DNA of 64,000 nucleotides from Hymenobacter sp. CRA2 (GCF_002007105.1 NZ_MVBC01000004.1:304095-368094), one strand, 5' to 3'; positions 16,812 through 25,762 are shown, counted from the first letter of the stretch. Notes: generated by a model not told the origin, from the sequence alone. Translations and numbers: made by a program.

Positions 16812-17063
16812 GGCAGCGTCGGAAGGAACCTAGCGCAAAAATAGTAATGTAGGTTACCTAGTCCGGAATATTCCTGCGCTGGGCAGGCAAGGCTTCGGGT
16901 TGGATCAGCACGAGCCTGTTACTCCTATGGGAGAAGCCTGGGTGGCAGTGCGGCAAAGGAATCTGCCAAGCCCCTGCGCCGGAAGTAATTTACATAGTAT
17001 GTTATTAGGATATAAGAATATTTAAACTAAGTTTAGCCACAGCTCATCCATTAATAATTACTT

Positions 17064-18179
17064 ATGGAATTGATTGACCAACTCTCTAATCTTGCTTCGC
17101 GGGTGCAGAAGCAGGTGGGACACATTCAGACGGAGGAAGCTACCAAAAACGCTCTGGTACTGCCATTTATCAACGCGCTCGGCTACAACGTATTCGATCC
17201 GACGGAGGTAGTTCCGGAGTTTATCTGCGACATCGGCACGAAGAAGGGTGAGAAAGTAGATTATGCCATTTTTCGGGACGGCAAACCTATTATGCTCATC
17301 GAGTGCAAACACGTTGGGGCCGATTTGAACGTCAACCACGCGGGGCAGCTCTTCCGCTACTTCCACGTCACGGAGGCGCGTATTGCCATCCTCACGAACG
17401 GGGTGACTTACAAGCTCTTTACTGACTTGGAGCAGCCGAACAAGATGGATGAGCGCCCATTCCTGGAGTTTGATCTGTTCAATTTCCATGAAAATGACGT
17501 TACGGAGCTAAAGAAGCTTAGCAAAGCCACGTTCAGCATTGATGACATGTTGTTCGCGGCGTACAACCTGAAGTACATGCGCGCCTTCAAAAAGTATTTT
17601 GAGGAGCAATTCAATCAGCCTTCGGCCGACTTCATTCATTTTGTGTCGAAGCAGATTTACGATGGGGTATTGACCCCGAAGCTCAAGGAGCAATTCAGTG
17701 CTTTGGTGCACCGCTCGTTTCACCAGTTCCTTAATGATAAAATCAATTTTAGGCTTCGGGCGGCCTTGGTAGATCCAACGGGCCCTGTGGTTTCAGCCCC
17801 GGAGTTCGAAGCTGCAAAGGCAGAAGTAGCCGTTGCAACTGCCGATGCAGATGGCAAAGACAAGGATATTGTAACGACGGTCGAAGAAACGGAAGGCTTT
17901 ATGATTGTGCGGGCTATCCTGCGCAAGCTGGTTTCCGTCACGCGGGTTGTCATGCGCGACGTGCAGTCGTATTGCGGCATTCTTTTAGACGACAACAACC
18001 GCAAACCCATCTGCCGCCTCCACTTCAACGGCAGCAAAAAATTTGTCACGTTGTTCGACGTGGAAGGTGGTGAAAGAGTTGATATCGACTCATTGGATGA
18101 TTTGTATGGATTGGCTTCCCGGATTCGGGCAGCTGTTGAGCGTCACGAATCCAAGGGGAAAGAAGCTGCCATAGCTTAA
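17064..18179 (+). CDS. Orphan HsdR-N-like PD-(D/E)XK nuclease
   Basis: This 371-residue soluble protein has an N-terminal half matching the type I restriction enzyme HsdR N-terminal domain, seen here as a solitary gene. The nuclease core shows VDYAIFRDGKPIMLIECKHVG, i.e. the D-x(n)-E-x-K catalytic pattern, followed by a conserved helix NHAGQLFRYFHVT. No HsdM or HsdS and no helicase motifs follow. The C-terminal ~110 residues (FMIVRAILRKLV ... DDLYGLASRIR) form a separate small domain. GC is about 50-55% in the lines counted, below its neighbours, and the leader is AT-rich. Whether it is a defence factor is not shown by the sequence. Confidence 0.85.
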   Translation: MELIDQLSNLASRVQKQVGHIQTEEATKNALVLPFINALGYNVFDPTEVVPEFICDIGTKKGEKVDYAIFRDGKPIMLIECKHVGADLNVNHAGQLFRYFHVTEARIAILTNGVTYKLFTDLEQPNKMDERPFLEFDLFNFHENDVTELKKLSKATFSIDDMLFAAYNLKYMRAFKKYFEEQFNQPSADFIHFVSKQIYDGVLTPKLKEQFSALVHRSFHQFLNDKINFRLRAALVDPTGPVVSAPEFEAAKAEVAVATADADGKDKDIVTTVEETEGFMIVRAILRKLVSVTRVVMRDVQSYCGILLDDNNRKPICRLHFNGSKKFVTLFDVEGGERVDIDSLDDLYGLASRIRAAVERHESKGKEAAIA

Positions 18180-18208
18180 AGGATACGCGAGCATACCGCC
18201 AGAACCGG

Positions 18209-18234
18209 AAGCCGCCTTGAACCAAGGCGGCTTT
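18209..18234 (+). terminator. Hairpin after the HsdR-N-like gene
   Basis: The stem AAGCCGCCTTG / CAAGGCGGCTT has a 3-nt loop and is followed by a T-rich run (TTTCTC). It overlaps the proposed thyA promoter. Confidence 0.7.
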
Positions 18235-18245
18235 CTCTATTTTTG
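18217..18245 (+). promoter_or_regulatory. Candidate thyA promoter
   Basis: TTG at 18217-18219, an 18-nt spacer and TATTTTTG at 18238-18245 match the Bacteroidota pattern TTG-N17-23-TAnnTTTG exactly. The thyA ATG lies 27 nt downstream. The -33 element falls inside the terminator stem of the preceding gene. Confidence 0.55.
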
Positions 18246-18272
18246 CCGGCTACCCCAATCAGCCACGCCGCC

Positions 18273-19067
18273 ATGCAGCAATACCTCAGCCTCGTTCAGC
18301 ACATCCTCGACCACGGCACCCCCAAAACCGACCGTACCGGTACGGGCACCTTGTCGGTGTTCGGCCACCAGATGCGCTTCGATTTGCAGCAGGGCTTTCC
18401 GCTGGTCACCACCAAGAAAGTGCACCTGAAGAGCATCATCTACGAGCTGCTCTGGTTTCTGCGCGGCGACACCAACACGGCCTACCTCAAGGAGCACGGC
18501 GTGAGTATCTGGGACGAGTGGGCCGATGCGCAGGGGGAGCTGGGACCCGTGTACGGCAAGCAGTGGCGCAGCTGGCCCGACGGCCGCGGCGGCCACATCG
18601 ACCAGATTCAGCAGGTCCTGGAACAGCTGCGCCGCTCGCCCGATTCGCGCCGCATCCTCGTCTCGGCTTGGAACGTGGCCGAGCTCGACCAGATGGCCCT
18701 GATGCCCTGCCACGCACTATTCCAGTTCTACGTGGCCGATGGCAAGCTCTCGTGCCAGCTCTACCAGCGCTCCGCCGACGTATTCCTGGGCGTGCCCTTC
18801 AACATTGCCAGCTACGCCCTGCTCACGCTGATGGTGGCCCAGGTGACCGGCCTGCAACCCGGCGAGTTCATCTGGACCGGTGGCGATACGCACCTGTACA
18901 CCAATCATCTGGAGCAAGCTCGCCTGCAGCTGACGCGCGCGCCGCGCCCACTGCCGCAAATGCGCCTGAACCCGGCCGTAACTGACTTGTTGGCTTTCCA
19001 GTTCGAAGACTTCAAGCTCGAAAACTATGACCCCTGGCCCGCCATTAAAGCACCGGTGGCAGTATAA
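18273..19067 (+). CDS. thyA: Thymidylate synthase
   Basis: ThyA converts dUMP to dTMP using 5,10-methylene-tetrahydrofolate. The 264-residue product has the same length as E. coli ThyA, with no indels visible against it. Key features are [16 protein letters not shown] at the N-terminus, the nucleophile Cys146 in MPCHALFQF, the DSRR phosphate-binding motif, and the C-terminal IKAPVAV. Translation from the ATG at 18273 ([12 protein letters not shown]) gives the canonical N-terminus. No folA follows, unlike many genomes; instead there is an AT-rich non-coding stretch. Confidence 0.97.
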   Translation: MQQYLSLVQHILDHGTPKTDRTGTGTLSVFGHQMRFDLQQGFPLVTTKKVHLKSIIYELLWFLRGDTNTAYLKEHGVSIWDEWADAQGELGPVYGKQWRSWPDGRGGHIDQIQQVLEQLRRSPDSRRILVSAWNVAELDQMALMPCHALFQFYVADGKLSCQLYQRSADVFLGVPFNIASYALLTLMVAQVTGLQPGEFIWTGGDTHLYTNHLEQARLQLTRAPRPLPQMRLNPAVTDLLAFQFEDFKLENYDPWPAIKAPVAV

Positions 19068-19661
19068 GCCCGTTGGGGCTGCTATAACCGGTGCTGCCAC
19101 GCTGCCTAGGCTGTGTTTGAAAAGTCGTTTTTAGGCTTATTGAACGTCATGCTGAGCGGGGTCGAAGCATCTTTACCGCTTGTCTGAACTTACTCAATGA
19201 AGGGCTAGGGGTGCTTCAACTCCGCTCAGCAACCTGGCTTCTTTGCGACGGGCCCTGGCTCCGCTTAGTTGTCTTAAGGGCTGCTAGGAGGGGCTTATTT
19301 TTCACTCACTCCAGGCGTCTGAGACACAAGACAGATGAGAGGAGGACTAGGCGTTTTGTTACACTATTCGCCACTGGCGGCTATCTAAGTATAGGGTTGT
19401 GATAATGTTTTGCAATTTTTGTATTTTGTGCATTGTTAGCAGCAATAATGCGGGTTGATTGGCAAGGAGTCCAGTCGGAAAAAATAAAATAGCTAAAGTC
19501 GTATAAGCCTTTTTATGTGGCTTAAGCAGGTTTATTGAGGAGCAAAATCATATTTTTATGGGATTGAAGAATCGTTTTGCTTCTTTGTATCGTTGTAGGA
19601 CAAAGTAAGGATAGCTCACAGCTGCTTCCTGCTTATTTATTCAGAAAAAGGCCCAATCTTT
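19068..19661. other. AT-rich intergenic region with palindromic repeat
   Basis: This 594-nt stretch between thyA and a small ORF has no convincing gene. The first part holds a palindromic repeat (19150-19231). The second part, roughly 19380-19660, is strongly AT-rich (18 of 60 G+C in the line 19381-19440), against about 65% for nearby genes. It contains T-rich TTTTG runs and a small hairpin AAGCC/GGCTT near 19506. No tRNA or transposase remnant was recognised. Confidence 0.6.
19150..19231. repeat. REP-like imperfect palindrome
   Basis: TGCTGAGCGGGGTCGAAGCA begins the left arm (19150-19171), and the right arm 19210-19231 reads as its imperfect reverse complement, with 19 of 22 positions pairing. 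The motif GTCATGCTGAGCG-GTCGAAGCATC is a common Hymenobacter-type dispersed intergenic repeat; that recurrence is from general knowledge, as only one copy lies in this window. Confidence 0.6.
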
Positions 19662-19940
19662 GTGTTGGGAAAAGTAAATCTGCCCGCCAGAATCCAATCA
19701 AACGGCGCAGACGTAAACAACGCCGTGATTTCCACCCCCACCACCCATTTGTCTGCCGCGCTCGATAGTTGCCCGTTGCCGCGTCGCCACCGTGTGCTGA
19801 TTGCCTTGTACGCGCTGGAGCTGGGGCGGCAGTCACGGGCTGAGATTATGGCCGTCAACGACGTGACCGATGCCGACCTGGCTGAGTTTCAGGCCGACTG
19901 GCAGCGTATGCGCCGCCGGCGCGCTGCTACGGCTGCGTAG
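19662..19940 (+). CDS. Small hypothetical protein
   Basis: This 92-residue frame's second half has coding-like composition (RHRVLIALYALELGRQ ... DLAEFQADWQRMRRRR) and looks like two or three helices with a basic end. The first 30 residues lie in AT-richer DNA. There is no signal peptide and no known domain. The 3' end overlaps the convergent aminotransferase gene by 14 nt. A near-match AATCTTTG lies just upstream of the ATG. Confidence 0.5.
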   Translation: MLGKVNLPARIQSNGADVNNAVISTPTTHLSAALDSCPLPRRHRVLIALYALELGRQSRAEIMAVNDVTDADLAEFQADWQRMRRRRAATAA

Positions 19941-20769
19941 CTGCCTCCCGGTAGCGTAGCAAATCCACTAATGGATGCTGCGCCGCAAATTCTTGCCCGT
20001 CAATGGCCTGCACCAACCGGATTCCGGCGACGTTGGCCGTAAACACGGCTTCGGCTGCTAGTAAGGCTGTCAGGGGAAATAGGTCCATGTGGCAGCGAAT
20101 TCCTGCGGCCTCGGCCACTTGCAACAGACGAGCCCGCCGCACCCCAGCTACGCAGCCCGTCTCCAGGGCCGGGGTAAATAACTCGTTCTGCCGAATCCAA
20201 AATACCGCCGCCGCTACAGCTTCGGCCACGTGGCCGTGGGCATCGAGCAGCAGCAGCTCGTCGAGGCCGCGGGCCGCGCGCTCCTGGGCGGCCAGAACGT
20301 AGTGCAGGGCATAGGGGCCCTTGCAGAACGATACCGGCGAAAAATGCGTCCGGATGCTGTGGGCAATGCCGGCCCGACCAACGGGGGCATCGTTCGGCAC
20401 GTGCGGAGTGGCCGTGGCCAGCCAATGCGTTTCGGAAGTAGCCGGAGTGTACAGGCCGCCGCCCGCGCGCCACAGCTGCAGGCGCAGACGCACCGCGCCC
20501 GTGGTGGGCGGCTGGGCATCGGCCAAAGCTTGCAGCGTGCCCGTAAGCTGCGCGACGGAGCTGAGGCTGGGCGGTAAGCTGAGGTGCAGAACGCGGGCAG
20601 CCTGCTGCATCCGCGCGAGGTGCTCGGCGGCCCAGCGCAGGCGGCCGGCTTCGTAAATCATGGTTTCGAAAAAGCCGTCGTTGAACTGCAGGCCGCGGTT
20701 GGGCAGCGCCAGCTGCACCTCGCGGGCGGGCAGCAGCGTGCCGTCCAGCAGGGCATACCCGTCGCTCAT
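19927..20769 (-). CDS. Aminotransferase class IV (aminodeoxychorismate lyase-like)
   Basis: This 280-residue PLP enzyme is of fold type IV, the group of 4-amino-4-deoxychorismate lyase (PabC), branched-chain and D-amino acid aminotransferases. Family marks are NRGLQFNDGFFETM near the N-terminus, the PLP lysine region FCKGPYALHYVLAAQE, and VAEAVAAAVFWI at the E-x-x-x-x-x-hydrophobic site. Small size and lack of BCAT-specific motifs favour a PabC-like lyase in folate synthesis, though the substrate is uncertain. The ATG overlaps the dprA stop by 4 nt (ATGA), so it is translationally coupled to dprA. Confidence 0.82.
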   Translation of the reverse strand: MSDGYALLDGTLLPAREVQLALPNRGLQFNDGFFETMIYEAGRLRWAAEHLARMQQAARVLHLSLPPSLSSVAQLTGTLQALADAQPPTTGAVRLRLQLWRAGGGLYTPATSETHWLATATPHVPNDAPVGRAGIAHSIRTHFSPVSFCKGPYALHYVLAAQERAARGLDELLLLDAHGHVAEAVAAAVFWIRQNELFTPALETGCVAGVRRARLLQVAEAAGIRCHMDLFPLTALLAAEAVFTANVAGIRLVQAIDGQEFAAQHPLVDLLRYREAATQP

Positions 20770-21884
20770 ACCAGCGCAAATTTTTTGCCGGGCAGAGCCC
20801 GCACCACGCCCCGGAATTCCAGCCCCAGCAACAGCGTCGAAACCTGGTTAATGGGTAGCTGGGCCTGCCAGCTCAGCTCGTCGATCTGCTTTTCCTTGTG
20901 CGCCAGCAACACTTCCAGCAGTCGGAATTCATCCGGGCTGAAATCGGCGGGGTTGAGGCTCGGAGCAGCAGGAGTGGGCTGCAGGGCACCGTCCCAGTTG
21001 AGCAGCTGCTCTACGTCCTGCGGGCCGGTGTAGATGACCGCCTGCTGGTTACGGATGAGGTGGTTGCAGCCTTCGGAGGCGGGCTGATCCAGGCGCCCGG
21101 GCACGGCCAGCACCTCGCGGTTGTAGTCCTGGGCCAGTTCGGCGGTGATGAGTGCGCCGCCTTTCTTCGCCGCTTCCACCACCACGGTGGCATCGGTAAG
21201 GCCGGCAATGATGCGGTTGCGCGCCGGGAAGTTGTACTTGTCGGGCTGGGTGCCGAAGGGGAATTCGGTGAGCAGGCCGCCTTGCTCCAGCATCTTTTCG
21301 GCCGTGCGGCGGTGGGCCGCAGGATAAATAATATCCAGGCCCGTAGCCATAACGCCAATGGTGGGCAGGCCTTCCTGCAGGGCCGCCCGGTGCGCCACGA
21401 TGTCGATGCCGTAGGCCAGGCCGCTGACGATGAGCGGCTGGTAGGGAGCCACGCCTTTGATGAGCTTTTCCGTCTGCTCGCGGCCGTAGTCGGTGGCTTG
21501 GCGGGTGCCTACCACGGCTAGGGTGCGCGGCGCGTTGAGGTCGGCTGTGCCCTGGTAGTAGAGCAAGGCCGGCGCGTCGGGCACGGGGCGCAGGCGGGCG
21601 GGGTAGTCGGGACGGGTGTAGTAAAGCAGCTGCACGCCATCCTTTTCGGCGCGGCGCAGCATCTGCTCGGCCTGGCGCAGGGCCGGGGCCGCGTTGCGCA
21701 GCACGTTCACCAGCGCGGGGCCCACGCCGGGCACTTTCAGCAGCTTGGCCGGAGGGGCATCAAGTACATTCTGAGCGGAGCCGAGGTAGGCAATGAGCTG
21801 GCGGGTGACCAGCGGGCCTACACCTGGCAGTAAGGTCAGAGCAACTTCGGATAGGAAGTCAGGGTTTGTAGAGGTGTTATTCAT
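20766..21884 (-). CDS. dprA: DNA processing protein DprA
   Basis: DprA binds incoming single-stranded DNA and loads RecA during natural transformation. The 372-residue product has an N-terminal HhH region (LLPGVGPLVTRQLI, KVPGVGPAL), the Rossmann-like DprA core (AVVGTRQATDYG, IVSGLAYGIDIVAH, FPARNRIIAGL, EAAKKGGALITAELA), and a C-terminal winged-helix (EKQIDELSWQAQLPINQVSTLL), all in the usual order. The ATG at 21884 gives the usual length. It is followed by the overlapping aminotransferase gene. Confidence 0.96.
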   Translation of the reverse strand: MNNTSTNPDFLSEVALTLLPGVGPLVTRQLIAYLGSAQNVLDAPPAKLLKVPGVGPALVNVLRNAAPALRQAEQMLRRAEKDGVQLLYYTRPDYPARLRPVPDAPALLYYQGTADLNAPRTLAVVGTRQATDYGREQTEKLIKGVAPYQPLIVSGLAYGIDIVAHRAALQEGLPTIGVMATGLDIIYPAAHRRTAEKMLEQGGLLTEFPFGTQPDKYNFPARNRIIAGLTDATVVVEAAKKGGALITAELAQDYNREVLAVPGRLDQPASEGCNHLIRNQQAVIYTGPQDVEQLLNWDGALQPTPAAPSLNPADFSPDEFRLLEVLLAHKEKQIDELSWQAQLPINQVSTLLLGLEFRGVVRALPGKKFALV

Positions 21885-21911
21885 GCACAGTTTAGATACG
21901 AAGCCTAATTC

Positions 21912-22292
21912 TTATTCGCACCACTTCCAGTTTGGCTGATTCACTAATTTCTTAACGAACTCATGACCCCGGAGTAAGGTGCCAAAGTTATTGTCAATCA
22001 AGAGTTTGTCTCGGTTTCCAATGCAAGTCAGTGCCTGCTTAAGTAAGCCCAGTCCGCGATAAGGAACATGGTAGATGATAGGGTTGGAGAGCGTGGCATA
22101 AATCAACTGGGCGGCTTCTATGTCCACTTCGGAATCGGGCTGATTAATGTAAACATGGCCTGTAGCGGCCTCTATTATCAAGTCGCCAGAAGCGTTGTGC
22201 TCAATAAGAAACGCAGGGAAGCATTGGGTCAGTTGAGCCTTAAACTCTGGCAATGAATCTGGGCTACTAGCCAGAATATTGACGGCTTCCAT
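21912..22292 (-). CDS. Hypothetical protein coupled to the MerR gene
   Basis: This 126-residue soluble protein has no recognised domain (VNILASSPDSLPEFKAQL ... LLRGHEFVKKLVNQ). The ATG at 22292 overlaps the MerR stop in the sequence TGATG, so translation is likely coupled. An in-frame GTG at 22295 is also possible. GC is about 47% in the line counted (28 of 60), far below the flanking genes, suggesting recent acquisition. Confidence 0.65.
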   Translation of the reverse strand: MEAVNILASSPDSLPEFKAQLTQCFPAFLIEHNASGDLIIEAATGHVYINQPDSEVDIEAAQLIYATLSNPIIYHVPYRGLGLLKQALTCIGNRDKLLIDNNFGTLLRGHEFVKKLVNQPNWKWCE

Positions 22293-22657
22293 CACCCATT
22301 GCCCTGCTGCTTGCCCGCCACGTCCAGCTCCTTGCGCAGCTGCACCAGGAAGTTGCGCACCTTTTCCAGGGAGTGAATCACGTCCACCTTTTCCTTAAGC
22401 TGGGGGCCGCGCTGCTTCATGATGTCGCGGGCGCCGGGAATGGTGTAGCCGCGCTCCTTCACCAGGTGGTAAATCGTGCGGAACGTCTCGATGTCCTGCG
22501 GGGAGTAGAGGCGGTTGCCCTTCTTGCTCTTGCGCGGCTTCAGGTCGTCGAACTCCGTTTCCCAGAAGCGGATCAGCGAGGGCGCCACGTCGAACTGCGC
22601 GGCCACTTCGCCGATGGTGTAGTACTGCTTCTCGATGTCGCGCTCTTTGTAGGGCAT
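22292..22657 (-). CDS. MerR family transcriptional regulator
   Basis: This 121-residue DNA-binding protein has the MerR winged helix at residues about 10-75 (YYTIGEVAAQFDVAPSLIRFW, then LYSPQDIETFRTIYHLVKERGYTI), followed by a helical tail (LEKVRNFLVQLRKEL). It lacks a Cys-rich effector domain, so the ligand is unknown. Similar small MerR proteins are common near alaS in Bacteroidota (general knowledge). The ATG at 22657 gives MPYKERDIEKQYY; a longer frame to 22708 is less likely. Confidence 0.88.
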   Translation of the reverse strand: MPYKERDIEKQYYTIGEVAAQFDVAPSLIRFWETEFDDLKPRKSKKGNRLYSPQDIETFRTIYHLVKERGYTIPGARDIMKQRGPQLKEKVDVIHSLEKVRNFLVQLRKELDVAGKQQGNG

Positions 22658-22768
22658 GATGTAGAACTGAGACCGTAGAAATGAGAGGTGAGAAGCAGGC
22701 GTAATCAAGCAGAAAAGGCCGTCAGAACAGGTCTCGGTTCTGACTTCTCATTTCTCACTTCTCCAAAC

Positions 22769-22776
22769 TACCTTTG
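22769..22776 (+). promoter_or_regulatory. -7 box TACCTTTG upstream of alaS
   Basis: This is an exact TAnnTTTG match 147 nt before the alaS ATG, giving a leader of about 140 nt. No TTG is found at 17-23 nt upstream. The preceding 100 nt contain related GAAATGAGA-type purine and TCTCATTTC-type pyrimidine tracts in opposite orientation. Confidence 0.4.
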
Positions 22777-22923
22777 CCGGAAGGGCTTTCCGGGGCCGCC
22801 GCAGCGGCTTCGGAAGTCGAAAAGTAGCCAAAAACCCGGCCGCCGCCAATTTTTCGGGCTGCGCCCCTGTTCTAACCGAATACCTCAACGATACGCGAAG
22901 CTTGACTTCGCGCTACGCCGCTC

Positions 22924-25701
22924 ATGTCGCTCCCATCCGCTAACCAAGTTCGTCAGCAGTTCCTCGACTTCTTCGCTTCCAAGGGTCACCACATCGTGCC
23001 CTCGGCGCCCATCGTGGTGAAGGACGACCCCACGCTGATGTTCATCAACTCGGGCATGGCCCCGTTCAAGGACTTCTTCCTGGGCAACAAGCCCGCCCCG
23101 TACAAGCGCGTGGCTGATACGCAGAAGTGCCTGCGCGTGAGCGGAAAGCACAACGACTTGGAGGAGGTAGGCTATGACACCTACCACCACACCATGTTCG
23201 AAATGCTGGGCAACTGGTCGTTCGGCGACTACTTCAAGACCGACGCCATTGCCTGGGCCTGGGAGCTGCTGACGGAAGTGTTCAAGCTGCCCAAGGACCG
23301 CCTCTACGTGACCTACTTCGAGGGCGACCAGGCCGACGGCACCGCCGCCGACACCGAGACGCAGGAGCTGTGGCGCCAGTACACTTCGGATGACCGCATC
23401 CTGCCCGGCAACAAGAAGGACAACTTCTGGGAAATGGGTGATACCGGCCCCTGCGGCCCCTGCACCGAAATTCACGTGGATTTACGCAGCGAGGAGGAGC
23501 GGGCCCAGACACCCGGCGCTCAACTGGTGAATGCCGACCACCCGCAGGTGGTGGAAATCTGGAACAACGTGTTCATGGAGTTTGAGCGCCGCGCCGACAA
23601 GTCGCTCGTCAAGCTGCCGCAGCAGAACGTGGACACCGGCATGGGCTTCGAGCGCCTGATGATGGCCGTGTCGGGCGTGAAGTCGAACTACGACACGGAC
23701 GTGTTCCAGCCGCTGATTCAGTTCATTGCCCGGGAAGCCGGCGTGCAGTACCACGGCACGGCCCCGGCTACCGTGAACGACCAGCCCGCCACCGAAAACG
23801 AGAAAACCGACATTGCGGTGCGCGTCATTGCCGACCACATCCGCACCATCGCCTTCACCATTGCCGACGGGCAGCTGCCCTCGAACGTCAAGGCCGGCTA
23901 CGTCATCCGGCGCATTCTGCGCCGTGCCGTGCGCTACGCCTTCTCGTCCTTGAACCAGAAGCAGCCCTTCCTCTACAAGATCGTGCCGGTGCTGGCCGAC
24001 CACATGAGCAGCATCTTCCCCGAGCTCAAGCAGCAGGAGAAGTTCGTGACCCGCGTGATTGAGGAAGAGGAAATTGCCTTCCTAAAAACCTTGGAAAATG
24101 GCTTGGGCCGATTGACTGTTTTTATGCGGCGAGCGAAGATCAGCTATTTGCTCAAAGCCACTGCAGAAGGTAAAAATAAATACGACGATTACACTGATGG
24201 TCAAGTAGGTGTAGCATACTCGGAAGCTGGTGGCAAGCCATTACAGATTTCAGGTAAAGAAGCATTTGAACTGTCAGACACTTTTGGCTTCCCTCTTGAT
24301 TTGACTGCTCTTATCGCTCGAGAGCATGGTTGTACGGTGGATGAAGAAGGATTTCAGAAGGAACTTGAAATCCAGAAGGCCCGCTCGCGCAACGCCTCTG
24401 AACAGGAGCAAAGCGACTGGACTATCGTGGAGCCCTCGCAGGAGCAGCCGCGCTTCGTGGGTTACGACGCTACCACGACCGAGGCCCGCATCCTGCGCTA
24501 CCGCGCCGTGACGCAGAAGGGCAAGACCGAGTACCAGCTCGTGCTCGACCAGACCCCGTTCTACGCCGAGTCGGGCGGGCAGGTGGGCGACACGGGCTAC
24601 CTGCTCACGCCGCTGGCCAAGGTGCGCGTCATCGACACCAAGAAGGAAAACGACCTTATCGTGCACTACACGCTGGATCTGCCGCAGGACATCGACGCGC
24701 CGGTGGTAGCGCAGGTGGATGAGGCCCGGCGCCAACAGATTCGCAAAAACCACTCGGCCACCCACCTCATGCACGCGGCCCTGCGCCAGGTGCTCGGCAC
24801 GCACGTCGCCCAGCGCGGCTCGCTCGTCAACGAAAAGCTCCTGCGCTTCGACTTCTCGCACTTCTCGAAGGTGACTGAGGAGCAGCTGCGCGAGGTGGAG
24901 CGCATCGTCAATGAGCGCATCCGCCAGCAGATTCCGCTGGGCGAGGAGCGCAGCGTGCCGCTGGAAGTGGCCAAGGAGCGCGGCGCTATGGCCCTGTTCG
25001 GCGAAAAATACGCCGACAACGTGCGCGTCATCACCTTTGGGGCCGACTACTCGGTGGAGCTCTGCGGCGGCATTCACGCCCCCAACACCGGCGAAATCGG
25101 CTTCTTCAAGATTGTGAGCGAATCGGCCGTGGGCGCCGGGGTGCGCCGCGTGGAGGCCGTGACGGCCGAGCGCGCCGAGCAGTTCGTGGACGAGCAGATG
25201 GACCTGCTGGCGCAGGTGCGCGAGCTGCTGGGCAACCCGCAACACCTGACCACCAGCATCCAGAAGCTCTCGGAGGAAACCGCCACCCTGCGCAAGCAGC
25301 TGGAGCAGGCCGAGCAGCAGCAGCTCGGGCAGCTGAAAGACCAACTGGCGGGCCAGGTGAAGCCGCTGAACGGGGTGAATTTCCTCGCCGCCAAAGTGCC
25401 CGCTCGCTCGGCCGATGGCCTCAAGACGCTGGCTTTCGGCCTGCGCCTGGTGGTGGAGAACCTGGTGCTGGTGCTCGGCGCCGACATCGACGGCAAGCCC
25501 CAGCTGGCCGTGATGCTCGACGACGAGCTGGCCAAGGGCGGTAAGCTCAACGCCTCGCAGCTGGTGCGCGAGCTGGCCAAGGAAATCCAGGGCGGCGGCG
25601 GCGGCCAGCCGTTCTTCGCCACCGCCGGCGGTAAGAACGCGGCCGGGCTCGATGCGGCCATCAGCAAGGCCGAAGGCCTGGTGAGTGGGCTGCTGGGGTA
25701 A
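22924..25701 (+). CDS. alaS: Alanyl-tRNA synthetase
   Basis: AlaS charges tRNA-Ala and edits mischarged serine and glycine. The 925-residue product has the class II core (FINSGMAPFKDFFLG, HHTMFEMLGNWSFGDYF, DTGPCGPCTEIH), the editing/SAD domain with zinc ligands in HSATHLMH (His610, His614) and CGGIH (Cys714, His718), a coiled coil near residue 780, and the C-Ala domain ending GGGGGQPFFATAGGKN. A block at about 24080-24370 has 44% GC (106 of 240 in 24121-24360), against over 60% around it. That block encodes an extra stretch of about 35 residues (VFMRRAKISYLLKATAEGK and following) before ISGKEAFEL. The frame is intact. Confidence 0.97.
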   Translation: MSLPSANQVRQQFLDFFASKGHHIVPSAPIVVKDDPTLMFINSGMAPFKDFFLGNKPAPYKRVADTQKCLRVSGKHNDLEEVGYDTYHHTMFEMLGNWSFGDYFKTDAIAWAWELLTEVFKLPKDRLYVTYFEGDQADGTAADTETQELWRQYTSDDRILPGNKKDNFWEMGDTGPCGPCTEIHVDLRSEEERAQTPGAQLVNADHPQVVEIWNNVFMEFERRADKSLVKLPQQNVDTGMGFERLMMAVSGVKSNYDTDVFQPLIQFIAREAGVQYHGTAPATVNDQPATENEKTDIAVRVIADHIRTIAFTIADGQLPSNVKAGYVIRRILRRAVRYAFSSLNQKQPFLYKIVPVLADHMSSIFPELKQQEKFVTRVIEEEEIAFLKTLENGLGRLTVFMRRAKISYLLKATAEGKNKYDDYTDGQVGVAYSEAGGKPLQISGKEAFELSDTFGFPLDLTALIAREHGCTVDEEGFQKELEIQKARSRNASEQEQSDWTIVEPSQEQPRFVGYDATTTEARILRYRAVTQKGKTEYQLVLDQTPFYAESGGQVGDTGYLLTPLAKVRVIDTKKENDLIVHYTLDLPQDIDAPVVAQVDEARRQQIRKNHSATHLMHAALRQVLGTHVAQRGSLVNEKLLRFDFSHFSKVTEEQLREVERIVNERIRQQIPLGEERSVPLEVAKERGAMALFGEKYADNVRVITFGADYSVELCGGIHAPNTGEIGFFKIVSESAVGAGVRRVEAVTAERAEQFVDEQMDLLAQVRELLGNPQHLTTSIQKLSEETATLRKQLEQAEQQQLGQLKDQLAGQVKPLNGVNFLAAKVPARSADGLKTLAFGLRLVVENLVLVLGADIDGKPQLAVMLDDELAKGGKLNASQLVRELAKEIQGGGGGQPFFATAGGKNAAGLDAAISKAEGLVSGLLG

Positions 25702-25728
25702 GCGGCTGGCTGATTCTGAACGAATGAG

Positions 25729-25762
25729 CAACGGCTCCGGGTGGCAACGTCCGGGGCCGTTG
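25729..25762 (+). terminator. Weak hairpin after alaS
   Basis: CAACGGCTCCGG pairs imperfectly with CCGGGGCCGTTG around a 10-nt loop, 28 nt after the alaS stop. There is no run of T, so it is only a possible terminator. Confidence 0.35.

Noticed and set aside
22669..22765. Inverted purine/pyrimidine tracts upstream of alaS as a T-box
   Set aside because: The arms are imperfect and simple in sequence, no T-box core motif is present, and T-boxes are not expected in Bacteroidota.
24274..25731. 485-residue minus-strand frame opposite alaS
   Set aside because: Shadow of a housekeeping gene. His/Leu/Gln-rich with no recognisable family.
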